Positions 37,426 to 46,659 of a DNA stretch of 64,000 nucleotides are shown in pieces. A program made the position numbers and the translations under genes. The notes under the pieces were generated by a model, which made no database searches, was not told the origin of the DNA, and saw only the letters and a list, made by a program, of their open reading frames with translations. Source of the DNA: Pseudomonas graminis (lineage in GTDB: Bacteria > Pseudomonadota > Gammaproteobacteria > Pseudomonadales > Pseudomonadaceae); contig NZ_MTSB01000021.1 of the NCBI RefSeq assembly GCF_002093745.1, positions 25,488 to 89,487 on the forward strand. The letters run 5' to 3'. Position 1 is the stretch's first letter. Each line of letters opens with the position of its first letter.

Positions 37426-37438
37426 ATCGTCTCCTTCC

Positions 37439-38332
37439 TTAGTTCAAGGGATGCTGGCGCAGAAAATCTGCAGCCACCGTGGATGGGCTTTCATGGCCGA
37501 CGTCGACGCGGGCGTTGAGGTCGATCATGGTCTGGTTGTCCAGCAGATCAGCCAGCGGCTTGAGCAGCGCGGCGATGTCCGGATGCTTGTCCAGATACTC
37601 CTGGCGGATGACCGGCGCGGCGGTGTAGTCCGGGAAGTAGTGTTTGTCGTCTTCCAGCACTTTGAGCTTGAACGCGTTCAAACGACCGTCGGTGGTGTAC
37701 ACCAGACCGGCGAATACCTGACCGTTGCGCAGCGCGGTGTAGACCAGCCCGGCGTCCATCTGACGAGTGTTCTCGCGACCGAGATTCATGTCGTAGTGCT
37801 TGACCATGCCGATCAGCCCGTCAGAACGGTTGGCGAACTCGGTGTCCAGCGCTACGACATGACCCTCTTTGGCTTCGTCTTTAAGCACCTTGGTCAGGTC
37901 AGTCATGGTGTTGATTTGCGGGTACTTGTCAGCCACTTTCTGCGGCAGCGCCAGCGCGTAGGTGTTGTTGAACTTCGACGGCGAAAGCCAGACCAGGCCT
38001 TTCTTCGCATCGACTTCCTTTACCCGTGCGTAAGTCTGTGCGCTGTCGAGCTTTTCATCGATATGGTTGTAGGCCACCAATGAAACCCCGGTGTATTCCC
38101 ACAGCAGATCGAGCTGGCCGCTTTCCTGTGCGCTGCGCGCCAGATTGCTGCCGAGGCCGCCTGTGATTTGCACGTCATAATTCTTGGTTCGCAAGTACTG
38201 CGCGGTCAGTTCGGCGAGCATGGTCTGCTCGGTAAAGACGCGAGCACCCACGCGCAACAGCGGCTTATCCGCTGCTTGGGCAAATGCCGGAAACAGCAAG
38301 GCAAAGCCTAAAAACAAACATATTCTTTTCAT
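37439..38332 (-). CDS. opuCC: osmoprotectant ABC transporter substrate-binding protein
   Basis: Periplasmic binding protein of 297 residues in the OpuAC/ProX family. The signal peptide is CLFLGFALLFPAFAQAADK. VGARVFTEQTMLAEL and DLLWEYTGVSLV are typical opening motifs, and aromatic residues able to cage a quaternary ammonium group are present (for example WEYTG, YTTDGR). There is no lipobox, as expected for a Gram-negative periplasmic protein. GAAGGAATTATC precedes ATG 38332. Ligand identity among betaine, choline and carnitine is not readable from sequence. Confidence 0.88.
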   Translation of the reverse strand: MKRICLFLGFALLFPAFAQAADKPLLRVGARVFTEQTMLAELTAQYLRTKNYDVQITGGLGSNLARSAQESGQLDLLWEYTGVSLVAYNHIDEKLDSAQTYARVKEVDAKKGLVWLSPSKFNNTYALALPQKVADKYPQINTMTDLTKVLKDEAKEGHVVALDTEFANRSDGLIGMVKHYDMNLGRENTRQMDAGLVYTALRNGQVFAGLVYTTDGRLNAFKLKVLEDDKHYFPDYTAAPVIRQEYLDKHPDIAALLKPLADLLDNQTMIDLNARVDVGHESPSTVAADFLRQHPLN

Positions 38333-38346
38333 GATAATTCCTTCGC

Positions 38347-39060
38347 TCAGCGAGCCAGTCCGCGTTCCAGCCAGAGACGACTGGCCAGTGTCACCAGACC
38401 ATCGAGCAGCAACGCCAGCAGAGCGGTACACGCCGCACCCAGCACCAGTTGCGGCTGGTTATTCAAGGCAATGCCCGGAAAAATCAGGCTGCCGAGGCTG
38501 TTGGCACCGATGAGAAACGCCAGTGGCGCAGTACCGACGTTGATCGCCAGGGCGACACGCACACCCCCGATAATGATCGGCACGGCGTTGGGCAATTCGA
38601 CACGCCACAGCACCTGACGCGGTGTCATGCCGATGCCGACGGCGGCTTCCTTGAGTGAGCCCTGAACGTTTTTCAGGCCCTCATACGTGTTGCGCACGAT
38701 AGGCAGCAAGGAGGCGAGGAACAGCGCGAAGATCGCAGGTCCGCTGCCAATCCCGAGAATCCCGAGGGCAATGGCCAGAACGGCGAGAGGGGGAACGGTG
38801 TTACCAATGTTGAATATCTGCATGAAGCGTTCGGCGCGGCCAACCATGCTCGGTCGGCTGAGGGCGATGCCTGCGGGGATACCGACCACCAGGGCCGCCA
38901 ACATTGAAAACAGAACCAGAATCAGGTGAGCCTGAAGATAGAACAGCAGGTCATCCTGGTATTGCTTGATAGTACTGATGCCGATCCAGTGGATCAGCAG
39001 GGCCAGGAGTGCGATTGCAACCGCACCTCCCAATAGCCCCTTGCCATAGCGATTTGCCAC
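38347..39060 (-). CDS. opuCD: osmoprotectant ABC transporter permease (GTG start)
   Basis: Inner-membrane permease of 237 residues and the first gene of the operon. The loop YEGLKNVQGSLKEAAVGIGMTPRQVLWRVELP is the family EAA motif. The start is GTG 39060, supported by TAAGGAGTCCGCCT; the longer frame to 39306 has no support. Transcription order is permease, binding protein, permease, ATPase, so the ATPase comes last. The 342-bp gap upstream (39061-39402) is shared with divergent prfC and probably holds the osmotically controlled promoter. Confidence 0.88.
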   Translation of the reverse strand: MANRYGKGLLGGAVAIALLALLIHWIGISTIKQYQDDLLFYLQAHLILVLFSMLAALVVGIPAGIALSRPSMVGRAERFMQIFNIGNTVPPLAVLAIALGILGIGSGPAIFALFLASLLPIVRNTYEGLKNVQGSLKEAAVGIGMTPRQVLWRVELPNAVPIIIGGVRVALAINVGTAPLAFLIGANSLGSLIFPGIALNNQPQLVLGAACTALLALLLDGLVTLASRLWLERGLAR

Positions 39061-39335
39061 AGGCGGACTCCTTATTTCAGTCGGCGAACGCGTTGACTTG
39101 AACACCCGGAAAGGCGCAGCAATAACGTTCGCGAAGAGCAGCGGGTGGGTCGCCGGTAAGGGTTTAACCTCGGCGAAAACACAAGCCATAAGCGCAGCTT
39201 CGTCAAGCCAACATGCTGATGTTTCAGCCCCTGAAGTTGGCCTCCTTAGCGGCCTTGACGGGGGAGTGGACGTCTCCACGACCTGAAAGGTTCCCACACG
39301 AGACATTATCTAGCCATCGTTTATTGTCTGAACGG

Positions 39336-39365
39336 TTCGGTTATTGCCCGGACTTGAGCTATAAT
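39336..39365 (+). promoter_or_regulatory. putative prfC promoter
   Basis: TATAAT at 39360-39365 with a weak -35 candidate TTCGGT (39336-39341, 18-bp spacing). It lies 38 bp before the prfC ATG. Otherwise the 342-bp gap 39061-39402 shows no gene. Confidence 0.5.
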
Positions 39366-39402
39366 CTGCGCCCTTTTTCAATCCCATCCCAGGCGATTTC
39401 CC

Positions 39403-40986
39403 ATGACCCAACAGGCCGCCGAAGTCGCGAAACGCCGCACTTTCGCTATTATTTCCCACCCGGATGCGGGTAAAACCACCATCACGGAAAAACTCCTGCT
39501 GATGGGCAAGGCCATTTCCGTCGCCGGTACGGTCAAGTCGCGTAAATCCGACCGTCACGCCACCTCCGACTGGATGGAAATGGAGAAACAGCGCGGTATC
39601 TCCATCACCACCTCCGTGATGCAGTTCCCGTATCGCGACCACATGGTCAACCTGCTCGACACCCCGGGCCACGAAGACTTCTCGGAAGACACCTACCGCA
39701 CCCTGACGGCGGTCGACTCGGCCTTGATGGTCCTCGACGGCGGTAAAGGCGTCGAGCCACGCACCATCGCGCTGATGGACGTCTGCCGGCTGCGCGACAC
39801 GCCTATCGTCAGCTTCATCAACAAGCTGGACCGTGACATTCGCGACCCGATCGAACTGCTTGACGAGATCGAAGCGGTTCTCAAGATCAAGGCTGCGCCG
39901 ATCACCTGGCCGATTGGCTGCTACCGTGATTTCAAGGGTGTCTATCACCTGGCCGACGACTACATCATTGTCTACACCGCAGGCCACGGTCACGAACGCA
40001 CCGAAACCAAGATCATCGAGAAGCTCGATTCGGATGAAGCCCGCGCCCACCTGGGTGACGAGTACGACCGCTTTGTCGAGCAACTGGAACTGGTTCAGGG
40101 CGCTTGCCATGAATTCAATCAGCAGGAGTTCATCGACGGTCAGCTGACCCCGGTGTTCTTCGGTACGGCGCTGGGCAACTTCGGTGTCGATCACGTGCTG
40201 GACGCTGTGGTGAACTGGGCGCCGATGCCGCTGGCACGGGTTGCCAACGAGCGTACCGTCGAACCGGAAGAAGAGAAGTTCAGCGGTTTCGTGTTCAAGA
40301 TCCAGGCGAACATGGACCCCAAGCACCGCGACCGTATCGCGTTCATGCGCATCTGTTCGGGCCGTTACGAAAAAGGCATGAAAATGCGCCATGTCCGTCT
40401 GGGCAAGGACGTGCGAATCGGCGACGCGCTGACGTTCTTCTCCTCGGAACGTGAGCAACTGGAAGAAGCCTACGCAGGCGACATCATCGGCCTGCATAAC
40501 CACGGCACCATCCAGATCGGCGACACCTTCACCGAAGGCGAAGGCCTGGGCTTCACCGGTATTCCGCACTTCGCGCCGGAACTGTTCCGCCGCGTGCGCC
40601 TGAAGGACCCGCTCAAGTCCAAGCAACTGCGCCAGGGCCTGCAACAGCTCGCCGAAGAAGGCGCCACGCAGGTGTTCTTCCCGCAGCGCAGCAACGACAT
40701 CATTCTCGGCGCCGTCGGTGTGCTGCAGTTTGACGTGGTCGCCAGCCGGCTGAAGGAAGAATACAAAGTCGAATGCGCCTACGAGCCGATCACTGTCTGG
40801 TCTGCCCGCTGGATCGACTGCGCCGACAAGAAGAAGCTCGAAGAGTTTGAAAACAAGGCGGTGGAAAACCTCGCGGTGGACGGCGGCGGTCACCTGACCT
40901 ACCTCGCCCCTACCCGCGTGAACCTGGCCCTGATGGAAGAACGCTGGCCCGACGTGAAATTCCGCGCCACCCGCGAGCATCACTGA
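39403..40986 (+). CDS. prfC: peptide chain release factor 3
   Basis: Translational GTPase of 527 residues that removes RF1/RF2 from the ribosome after peptide release. GTPase motifs are SHPDAGKTT (G1), RGISITTS (G2), DTPGHEDF (G3), NKLDRD (G4). RF3-specific features are the 527-529 length and the domain-II/III sequence with [16 protein letters not shown] and [23 protein letters not shown]. It is monocistronic, with repeats directly downstream. Confidence 0.97.
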   Translation: MTQQAAEVAKRRTFAIISHPDAGKTTITEKLLLMGKAISVAGTVKSRKSDRHATSDWMEMEKQRGISITTSVMQFPYRDHMVNLLDTPGHEDFSEDTYRTLTAVDSALMVLDGGKGVEPRTIALMDVCRLRDTPIVSFINKLDRDIRDPIELLDEIEAVLKIKAAPITWPIGCYRDFKGVYHLADDYIIVYTAGHGHERTETKIIEKLDSDEARAHLGDEYDRFVEQLELVQGACHEFNQQEFIDGQLTPVFFGTALGNFGVDHVLDAVVNWAPMPLARVANERTVEPEEEKFSGFVFKIQANMDPKHRDRIAFMRICSGRYEKGMKMRHVRLGKDVRIGDALTFFSSEREQLEEAYAGDIIGLHNHGTIQIGDTFTEGEGLGFTGIPHFAPELFRRVRLKDPLKSKQLRQGLQQLAEEGATQVFFPQRSNDIILGAVGVLQFDVVASRLKEEYKVECAYEPITVWSARWIDCADKKKLEEFENKAVENLAVDGGGHLTYLAPTRVNLALMEERWPDVKFRATREHH

Positions 40987-41046
40987 CAGGCTGATGGCGT
41001 CGTTGTGTGACGCAGCGCGTCACGAACTGATAAGTGTCCAAGAGAA

Positions 41047-41182
41047 CACCTATAGTGCCGATGCTCCGCGTCGGCATGCAGTTCTGGACGCTCCGCGTCC
41101 TGTCCCGAACCTGCGGCGCAGCGCAAATCTGTGACGCGGAGCGTCACCCACGGCATTCCCACGCTGGAGCGTGAGGAACGAT
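41047..41182. repeat. dispersed intergenic palindromic repeat, copy 2 (compound)
   Basis: Left palindrome TGCCGATGCTCCGCGTCGGCA, then GCAGTTCTGGACGCTCCGCGTCC shared with 28716-28772 and 56112-56167, then a TGACGCGGAGCGTCA palindrome, and at the right end CCCACGCTGGAGCGTGAGGAACGAT, the inverted form of the left arm of the 56112 copy. It makes up much of the gap after prfC. Confidence 0.7.
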
Positions 41183-41256
41183 GGACGTGTCCAAAAATAC
41201 GCTCTGCGTCCGCTCCCGGTTGGCATTCGCTGATCTGAATCAACCATTCAGCGCAA

Positions 41257-41313
41257 AATGAGAATTAATCTCAATAGTGCCTTGCTATTATCCCGATAAG
41301 AATTATTCTCATC
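41257..41313. promoter_or_regulatory. two Fur-box-like inverted repeats
   Basis: AATGAGAATTAATCTCAAT (41257-41275) and GATAAGAATTATTCTCATC (41295-41313) both have the TGAGAAT/ATTCTCA symmetry of Fur sites. They flank a possible -10 TATTAT (41286-41291) and lie 23 bp before the gene at 41336. Confidence 0.75.
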
Positions 41314-41335
41314 AAACCTCAACAGGAGATGAGAC

Positions 41336-41578
41336 ATGACTTATCTGATCGATGCATGGCTGGACAGACCCCACCCTTACCTGAGAATTCTCCATCGCGA
41401 GACGGGGGAAGTGTGTGCCGTTCTGGAAGAGGAAGCGCTTGAGGAATTACGCGATCAGGGCGATCTGGACGTGTACAGCCTGAGCTCCAGCGAGCCCGTG
41501 GTGCTGAAGGAACTGGTGAGAAACCTGTTTCTGTTCTGCTATGCGCGGGCGTTGCGCCCGATGGGTGAGTTGCACTGA
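41336..41578 (+). CDS. small Fur-box-preceded protein (80 aa), PA4570-like
   Basis: Eighty-residue acidic soluble protein of unknown function. It has no signal peptide or cysteine pair for metal binding apart from one cysteine in the middle and one near the C-terminus. AACAGGAGATGAGAC before ATG 41336 is a strong ribosome binding site. Two Fur-like boxes overlap its promoter, so expression should rise under iron limitation. Its place next to fklB matches the iron-repressed PA4570 gene of P. aeruginosa as I recall it, which supports orthology but gives no function. Confidence 0.75.
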   Translation: MTYLIDAWLDRPHPYLRILHRETGEVCAVLEEEALEELRDQGDLDVYSLSSSEPVVLKELVRNLFLFCYARALRPMGELH

Positions 41579-41608
41579 GCATGAAGATCAGCACAACCCC
41601 GCCGCTGG

Positions 41609-41627
41609 ACGAATCAGCGAGATTCGT
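41609..41627. terminator. weak hairpin between converging PA4570-like gene and fklB
   Basis: Stem ACGAATC/GATTCGT with a five-base loop, 31 bp after one stop and 30 bp before the other. No T-run. Confidence 0.35.
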
Positions 41628-41656
41628 TCAGCGACCCTCTGTATCGAGCAGGTCGA

Positions 41657-42274
41657 TTACAGAACGTCCAGCAGTTCCACATCAAAGACCAGCACGCTGT
41701 GCGGTGCAATGCTGCCAACGCCCTGAGCGCCGTAAGCCAGCTCGCTCGGCACGTACAGACGCCATTTGCTACCGGCGTTCATCAATTGCAGTGCTTCGGT
41801 CCAGCCAGCAATCACGCCGCTGACCGGAAATTCTGCAGGCTCGCCACGGTCGTAAGAGCTGTCGAACACATTACCGTCGATCAACGTACCGTGGTAGTGA
41901 ACGCGCACCTGATCTTCGCGGGTCGGCTTGGCGCCGTCGCCAGCGGTCAGCACTTCGAACTGAAGGCCCGACGCCAGAGTGGTCACGCCTTCGCGCTGGG
42001 CGTTTTCAGCCAGGTAAGCCTTGCCTGCGCCCGCAGCCTGTTCAGCCTTGGCGGCTGCTTCGGCCTGCATGATTTCACGGATAACCTTGAAGCTGGCGGA
42101 CATTTCTTCCTGACCCACACGGCTTGGCTGACCGCCGAATGCATCGCGCAGACCGGCCACGATTGCTTCCAGATTGACGCCCGGTGGCGGGTTGTCGCGC
42201 AACTGGTCGCCCAGCTGACGGCCAATGCCGTAGCTGACGCGGGTTTCGTCGGTGGACAGATTGACTTCGGACAT
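41657..42274 (-). CDS. fklB: FKBP-type peptidyl-prolyl isomerase
   Basis: Cytoplasmic prolyl isomerase of 205 residues, close to E. coli FklB (206). The N-terminal dimerisation helices (residues 1-90, VSYGIGRQLGDQL) precede the FKBP domain with VRVHYHGTLIDGNVFDSSYDRGEP, FPVSGVIAGWTEAL and WRLYVPSELAYG. ATG 42274 follows GCGGAGCAGTGTC. No signal peptide is present, distinguishing it from the periplasmic FkpA. Confidence 0.92.
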   Translation of the reverse strand: MSEVNLSTDETRVSYGIGRQLGDQLRDNPPPGVNLEAIVAGLRDAFGGQPSRVGQEEMSASFKVIREIMQAEAAAKAEQAAGAGKAYLAENAQREGVTTLASGLQFEVLTAGDGAKPTREDQVRVHYHGTLIDGNVFDSSYDRGEPAEFPVSGVIAGWTEALQLMNAGSKWRLYVPSELAYGAQGVGSIAPHSVLVFDVELLDVL

Positions 42275-42428
42275 GACACTGCTCCGCAGAGGGGCGCGCA
42301 ATCGATAATGACGTGAAAACCTGAACGGCCTTCACGTCGTACGCTGATGCGCCCCGAACCAAAAGGGCAAGCAGCCTAGCACAATTGGCCTGACAGGCCC
42401 TACCGCGACCGTGATCAGCCCTTGATGA

Positions 42429-42737
42429 TCAGGACCATGACGAGTGGAACGAGATCGGCAAGCGCATCTCCGAACGGTCATTGACTGGCATGCCGCACAG
42501 TTCGTCGTGTACCACGCAATGCACCAGATAAAACGGCACCACCGGAATGTCCTTGAGCAACTCGCGGGCATGTTCCACCGAGCGCAGGTGCAGCGTTTTG
42601 CCAGCCGGATCCTTGAGCATCACCGAGGTGCCGTTCATGCGTACATCCAGCAGGTAGATGCCGCCTTCGATGGAGATCAGATTCAGCTCATCGACCCGCC
42701 CGGCCTGGGCGTGTGCGGTAAATTCCTGATAATTCAT
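42429..42737 (-). CDS. conserved hypothetical protein (DUF6482-like)
   Basis: Soluble protein of 102 residues, probably of the short pseudomonad DUF6482 family. It starts MNYQEFTAHAQAGRVDEL and contains a conserved-looking GGIYLLDVRMNG hairpin and HARELLKDIPVVPFYLVH. AGGAGGTTCGGTC precedes ATG 42737, a very strong ribosome binding site. No catalytic motif is visible. It lies 107 bp after the UPF0114 gene on the same strand; a joint operon is possible. Confidence 0.7.
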   Translation of the reverse strand: MNYQEFTAHAQAGRVDELNLISIEGGIYLLDVRMNGTSVMLKDPAGKTLHLRSVEHARELLKDIPVVPFYLVHCVVHDELCGMPVNDRSEMRLPISFHSSWS

Positions 42738-42843
42738 GACCGAACCTCCTGTGCAACGTCTAATGCATCGGGACAGACGTTTTACAACACACGGCGGCGA
42801 CATGCCAGAAACCAAACCGCCCGCCTCTTTGATCGTGATCGCT

Positions 42844-43332
42844 TCAGTGCTTGGTCAGCTTGTCCAGATAACCCATTGCAAACGCCGAGATCACGAACGT
42901 CATGTGGATGATCACGTACCACATCAGGTACTCAGGCTTGATGTTGGTCGCGTCCATGAACACCCGCAACAGGTGGATGGACGAAATCGCCACGATAGAC
43001 GCCGCGACTTTCATCTTCAGCGAAGACGAGTCCATCGTGCCCAGCCAGTTGAGTTTTTCCTTGTCCTCGTCGATGTCCAGTTGCGACACGAAGTTCTCAT
43101 AGCCGGAAATCATCACCATCACCAGCAAGCCGCCCACCAGCGCCATGTCGATCAGCGACAGCAGCACCAGAATCAGGTCAGCTTCGGCCAGAGAAAAGAT
43201 ATTCGGCAGGACGTGAAAGATTTCCTGGAAGAACTTGAGACACAACGCCAACAGGCCCAGAGAAAGACCGAAATAGATAGGTGCCAGCAGCCAGCGCGAT
43301 GCGTACATGGCATTTTCAAAAAAACGTTCCAT
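42844..43332 (-). CDS. UPF0114 (YqhA) inner-membrane protein
   Basis: Membrane protein of 162 residues with four predicted helices, matching the UPF0114/YqhA (TIGR00645) family: [22 protein letters not shown] at the N-terminus, then [23 protein letters not shown] and a C-terminal [18 protein letters not shown]. Function is unknown in all species. ATG 43332 is used; a TTG at 43344 is in frame. The gene order here (fklB, DUF6482, UPF0114, PA4575-like, Lon-like) is conserved with P. aeruginosa as I recall it. Confidence 0.88.
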   Translation of the reverse strand: MERFFENAMYASRWLLAPIYFGLSLGLLALCLKFFQEIFHVLPNIFSLAEADLILVLLSLIDMALVGGLLVMVMISGYENFVSQLDIDEDKEKLNWLGTMDSSSLKMKVAASIVAISSIHLLRVFMDATNIKPEYLMWYVIIHMTFVISAFAMGYLDKLTKH

Positions 43333-43436
43333 TGATACTCGCAAGGTGTTTTAGAGGGACGGGCGAGTATATCAGCGGTAACGCGCAGCTCTGGAGATGC
43401 GACAAAATATCGCACACCCGGCGTTTACCGGCCTGC

Positions 43437-43766
43437 CTAGAAAGGCGAAGAACGCTGACCCATAGACAGATGGCTATCGATACGCCGCAGTTCGGCCTGC
43501 AGGTGCAAGGTCCAGATAGACACGTCGTCAAGGCATTGATAATCCTGCTGCGACAGGCTTTCAACGATGGCCGTCAGCACCGACTGTGCGCAGGGCAGGC
43601 CGATAAAAGGCCCTTGGGACTTGATTGCGGAAGGCTGCTCGCCCGCCATTCCGGCGGCGAACAGCACCATCCACTGCGCGCCATCATGTGGAAGAGGCCT
43701 CATGACGCATTCGATTCGGGTCATCAGCCCCATGCATTCACGGGTAAGGCAAAGGCTACGCTGCAT
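43437..43766 (-). CDS. hypothetical protein (109 aa) downstream of the Lon-like protease
   Basis: Soluble protein of 109 residues without a recognised domain. Features are a helical N-terminus (RSLCLTRECMGLMTRIE) and a C-terminal helix (LHLQAELRRIDSHL). ATG 43766 is chosen because ATCAGGAGCGCATC precedes it with good spacing; ATG 43796 has its Shine-Dalgarno-like AAGGAAGG too close. It follows the Lon-like gene by 169 bp on the same strand. Confidence 0.55.
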   Translation of the reverse strand: MQRSLCLTRECMGLMTRIECVMRPLPHDGAQWMVLFAAGMAGEQPSAIKSQGPFIGLPCAQSVLTAIVESLSQQDYQCLDDVSIWTLHLQAELRRIDSHLSMGQRSSPF

Positions 43767-43935
43767 GATGCGCTCCTGATCGGCACCCTTGTTCATCCTT
43801 CCTTACCGGGCAGGATGTACGCCAATCCCACTGGCGACTGCGATTGGAGTAAAGACTAGAAGAAAACCGCTCCCCCGCGAAACCTTGCGGATGAACGGGA
43901 CGCCGGGCAGCAGCACCGCCCGGCCCTGAGTACGG

Positions 43936-46371
43936 TCAGACCTTGAGTTCGGGTTGCAACTGCGCAGGCTCCTTTTCAAGTTCTTCCTTGAGGTCTTCGT
44001 CGCTGAGCATTTCTGCAATGTCGCGCAAACGCTCCACCACCCGCGCGTTCACGCTGCCTTCCGGAAACTCACCGTTTTCGTCAGGCGTCCCCGCAGGTTC
44101 GCCGACCAGCAGGCTCAAGGCCTCGTCGGCCTGACGTACCGCGTAGATATGGAATTGCCCGTCACGCACGGCCTGAACCACACGTTCATCCAGCATCAGC
44201 GTGGTGACATTCGCGTGGGGGATGATTGCGCCCTGCTCGCCCGTCAGGCCTCGTGCTTCGCAAAGCCGGAAGAAGCCCTCGATCTTCTCGTTGACCCCGC
44301 CCACCGCCTGCACTTCACCAAACTGGTTGATGGAGCCGGTAATCGCAAAGCACTGTTTGAGCGGCGTGCGTGACAGTGCCGAAATCAGCGTGCAGGCCTC
44401 GCCCAGCGACGCACTGTCGCCGTCCACGTAGCCGTAAGACTGCTCGAGCGCGATGCTTGCGGAAATCGCCAGCGGGAATTCCTGGGCGTAACGGCTGCCC
44501 AGATACCCGGTCAGAATCATCACGCCCTTGGAGTGGATCGGCTGACCGAGATTGACCTCACGTTCGATGTCGACGATCCCGCTGCCCCCCGGATAAACCG
44601 TTGCCGAAATACGGGCCGGCACACCGAAGGCCGAATCACCGACCTCCAGCACCGTCAGGCCGTTGCATTTGCCGACCGCCGCGCCGTCGGTGTCGATCAG
44701 GATAACGCCGGCCATCATGTCATCGAGAATGCGTGCTGAAACCCGCCCGGTGCGCGTGGCCTTGGCTTTGAGCGCCCGTTCGATATGCCCGGCGTCGGTC
44801 TGATCGTCATTGGCCAGTTGACGAATGAAGTCCGCCTCACTGACCAACTGAAACAAATCGCCGATACGCGCCGACAGACGCCCCTGGTGCTCGGCCAGCC
44901 GCGCGCTGTAGGTGGCCAGTCGCGCCACGGCGTCGGCGGTCAACGGCGCCATGCCTTCCTCTGAGGTGCGGGTTTTCAGCAGTTGGGCGAATTGCTCCAG
45001 TGTTTCGTCGACCATCGGAATTTCTTCGTCAAAATCGACCAGCACCCGAAACATCTCCTGAAAGTCAGGATCGAGGTCTTGAAGCGTGTAATACAGCGAA
45101 CGCGAACCAATGATGACGATCTTGACGTTCCACGGAATGACCTGCGGCGTCAGGGACACCGTTGCCACACGGCCCAGCTCGCCCAGCGGCGACTCCATCT
45201 TCAGCTTGCGCGATTGCAGCGTGCGCTTGAGCGCATCCCACACGAACGGTTCGCCGAGCATTTTCTCCGCTTCCAGAATCAGGAAGCCGCCGTTGGCGCG
45301 GTGCAGCGCGCCGGGGCGCAACTGGCGATAAGTGGTGTACAGCGCGCCCTGATCGGTGCTGTATTCAATGCGCCCGAACAGGTTGTCGTACGTGGGGTGC
45401 TGCTCGAAAACCACCGGCGCCCCGCCGTCTCGGGTGTTTCCGACCACCAGGCTCGGGCTGTATTGCTCTTCCAGCAGCTTGCGCGCCTGCGCATCGGTCT
45501 TGGCGTCGTCGACCAACTGCTCGACCACTGTCTTGAGCAAGTACACCTGCATCGCTTGCAGATAGGCGCAGACCGCCGCATTTTCGGCGTACTTTTCCGA
45601 GAGGGGCGCCAACAGCGGCTGCAAGGTCAGGGTGATGGTTTCTTCGTTCAACTGACGAAGCTGGTTGTTGGACTCGCGCTTCCACTGCGGCAGGCTGGCC
45701 AGTTCTTCGTTGAGGCGCTCTTCAAGGGCGGAAATGTCCTCGTGAAAACGCTCGCGGTCAGCCTCGGGCAACTGCGAGAACTCGGCCTCGTCCAGCGCCT
45801 TGCCATCGGCCATCGGCGTGAAGGCGATGTTGGAGCTGTCGCGGTACAGCGCGATGTCTTTTTCCAGCGACAGGCGCTCGATCACATCCAGCGCACGGTC
45901 GTAACGCTGATTGAACGCCCGGTCGATGGAGCTCTTTTTCTGCTGATAGGACGGGTGTTCGAAGACCGCCGGGAACGTCACCAGCAAATTGTCGATCAGG
46001 CCGTTGATGTCGGCGATGAATTCATGGGCGCTGCCGGGCGGCAACTCCAGCGCCTTCGGCTCGCGAGGCTCATCGAAATGGTTGACGTACACCCAGTCCG
46101 ACGGGGTTTGCATCCGCTTGCCCTCAGCCTTGAGGTAGCGTTTGACGAACGAGAAGCGGCCAGTGCCGGGTTCGCCCATGACAAACACGTTGTAACCGGG
46201 GCGCGGCATGGCAACGCCGAACTGCAAGGCTTCTACGGCACGCTCCTGGCCAAGTACGCCGCGAAAGGGTTCCAGCTCGTGGGTGGTCGCAAAGCTGAAC
46301 TGCTCAGCGGAAAACGGACGGGTCAGCGCGTGTGGCGCCAGGCGTAGGTTGGCTGCGACAGAATCGGGCAT
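43936..46371 (-). CDS. Lon-related ATP-dependent protease (LonB-like, AAA_32)
   Basis: ATP-dependent serine protease of 811 residues. The N-terminal half has an AAA domain with GEPGTGRFS as a variant Walker A (the usual Lys is replaced by Arg) and a later Walker B-type segment (NGGFLILEAEKML). The C-terminal Lon protease domain holds the Ser-Lys dyad: Ser in DGDSASLGEA (about residue 650) and Lys in VNEKIEGFF (about 695). A long helical insertion lies at about 190-290. It is not classical Lon; it resembles E. coli YcbZ and the P. aeruginosa PA4576 protein. Substrates are unknown. Confidence 0.88.
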   Translation of the reverse strand: MPDSVAANLRLAPHALTRPFSAEQFSFATTHELEPFRGVLGQERAVEALQFGVAMPRPGYNVFVMGEPGTGRFSFVKRYLKAEGKRMQTPSDWVYVNHFDEPREPKALELPPGSAHEFIADINGLIDNLLVTFPAVFEHPSYQQKKSSIDRAFNQRYDRALDVIERLSLEKDIALYRDSSNIAFTPMADGKALDEAEFSQLPEADRERFHEDISALEERLNEELASLPQWKRESNNQLRQLNEETITLTLQPLLAPLSEKYAENAAVCAYLQAMQVYLLKTVVEQLVDDAKTDAQARKLLEEQYSPSLVVGNTRDGGAPVVFEQHPTYDNLFGRIEYSTDQGALYTTYRQLRPGALHRANGGFLILEAEKMLGEPFVWDALKRTLQSRKLKMESPLGELGRVATVSLTPQVIPWNVKIVIIGSRSLYYTLQDLDPDFQEMFRVLVDFDEEIPMVDETLEQFAQLLKTRTSEEGMAPLTADAVARLATYSARLAEHQGRLSARIGDLFQLVSEADFIRQLANDDQTDAGHIERALKAKATRTGRVSARILDDMMAGVILIDTDGAAVGKCNGLTVLEVGDSAFGVPARISATVYPGGSGIVDIEREVNLGQPIHSKGVMILTGYLGSRYAQEFPLAISASIALEQSYGYVDGDSASLGEACTLISALSRTPLKQCFAITGSINQFGEVQAVGGVNEKIEGFFRLCEARGLTGEQGAIIPHANVTTLMLDERVVQAVRDGQFHIYAVRQADEALSLLVGEPAGTPDENGEFPEGSVNARVVERLRDIAEMLSDEDLKEELEKEPAQLQPELKV

Positions 46372-46659
46372 CAGTAATCCTTACATCAGGCGGGGCAGAT
46401 GTCGGCATTCTGGCGCTCGCCGCACAAGACTTGCAAGGCAGGAAAGAACCCGAGGCTCAGACAGGCGAGAATCAACGGCCAAGGCGTTGCCGATGACGGC
46501 GTGAAAAAACAAATTTCAGGCAATAATCTGTAATAGATCGCGGAACCCTTGGAACCCGCCTACGCTCCAAATGGCACAGGTGGTTGCTGGTAGATCACCT
46601 GCCTTGATGTGACGACTCAAGAAACTCGACCCTTGGCTGAACTAAAAAGAGAAAAAGCT

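Noticed and set aside
39310-40983. Minus-strand open frame (557 codons) opposite prfC
   Set aside because: prfC is unmistakable on the plus strand and the antisense translation is low-complexity shadow sequence.
44983-46347. Plus-strand open frame (454 codons) opposite the Lon-like gene
   Set aside because: Antisense shadow; the protease frame has the Ser-Lys dyad and normal length.
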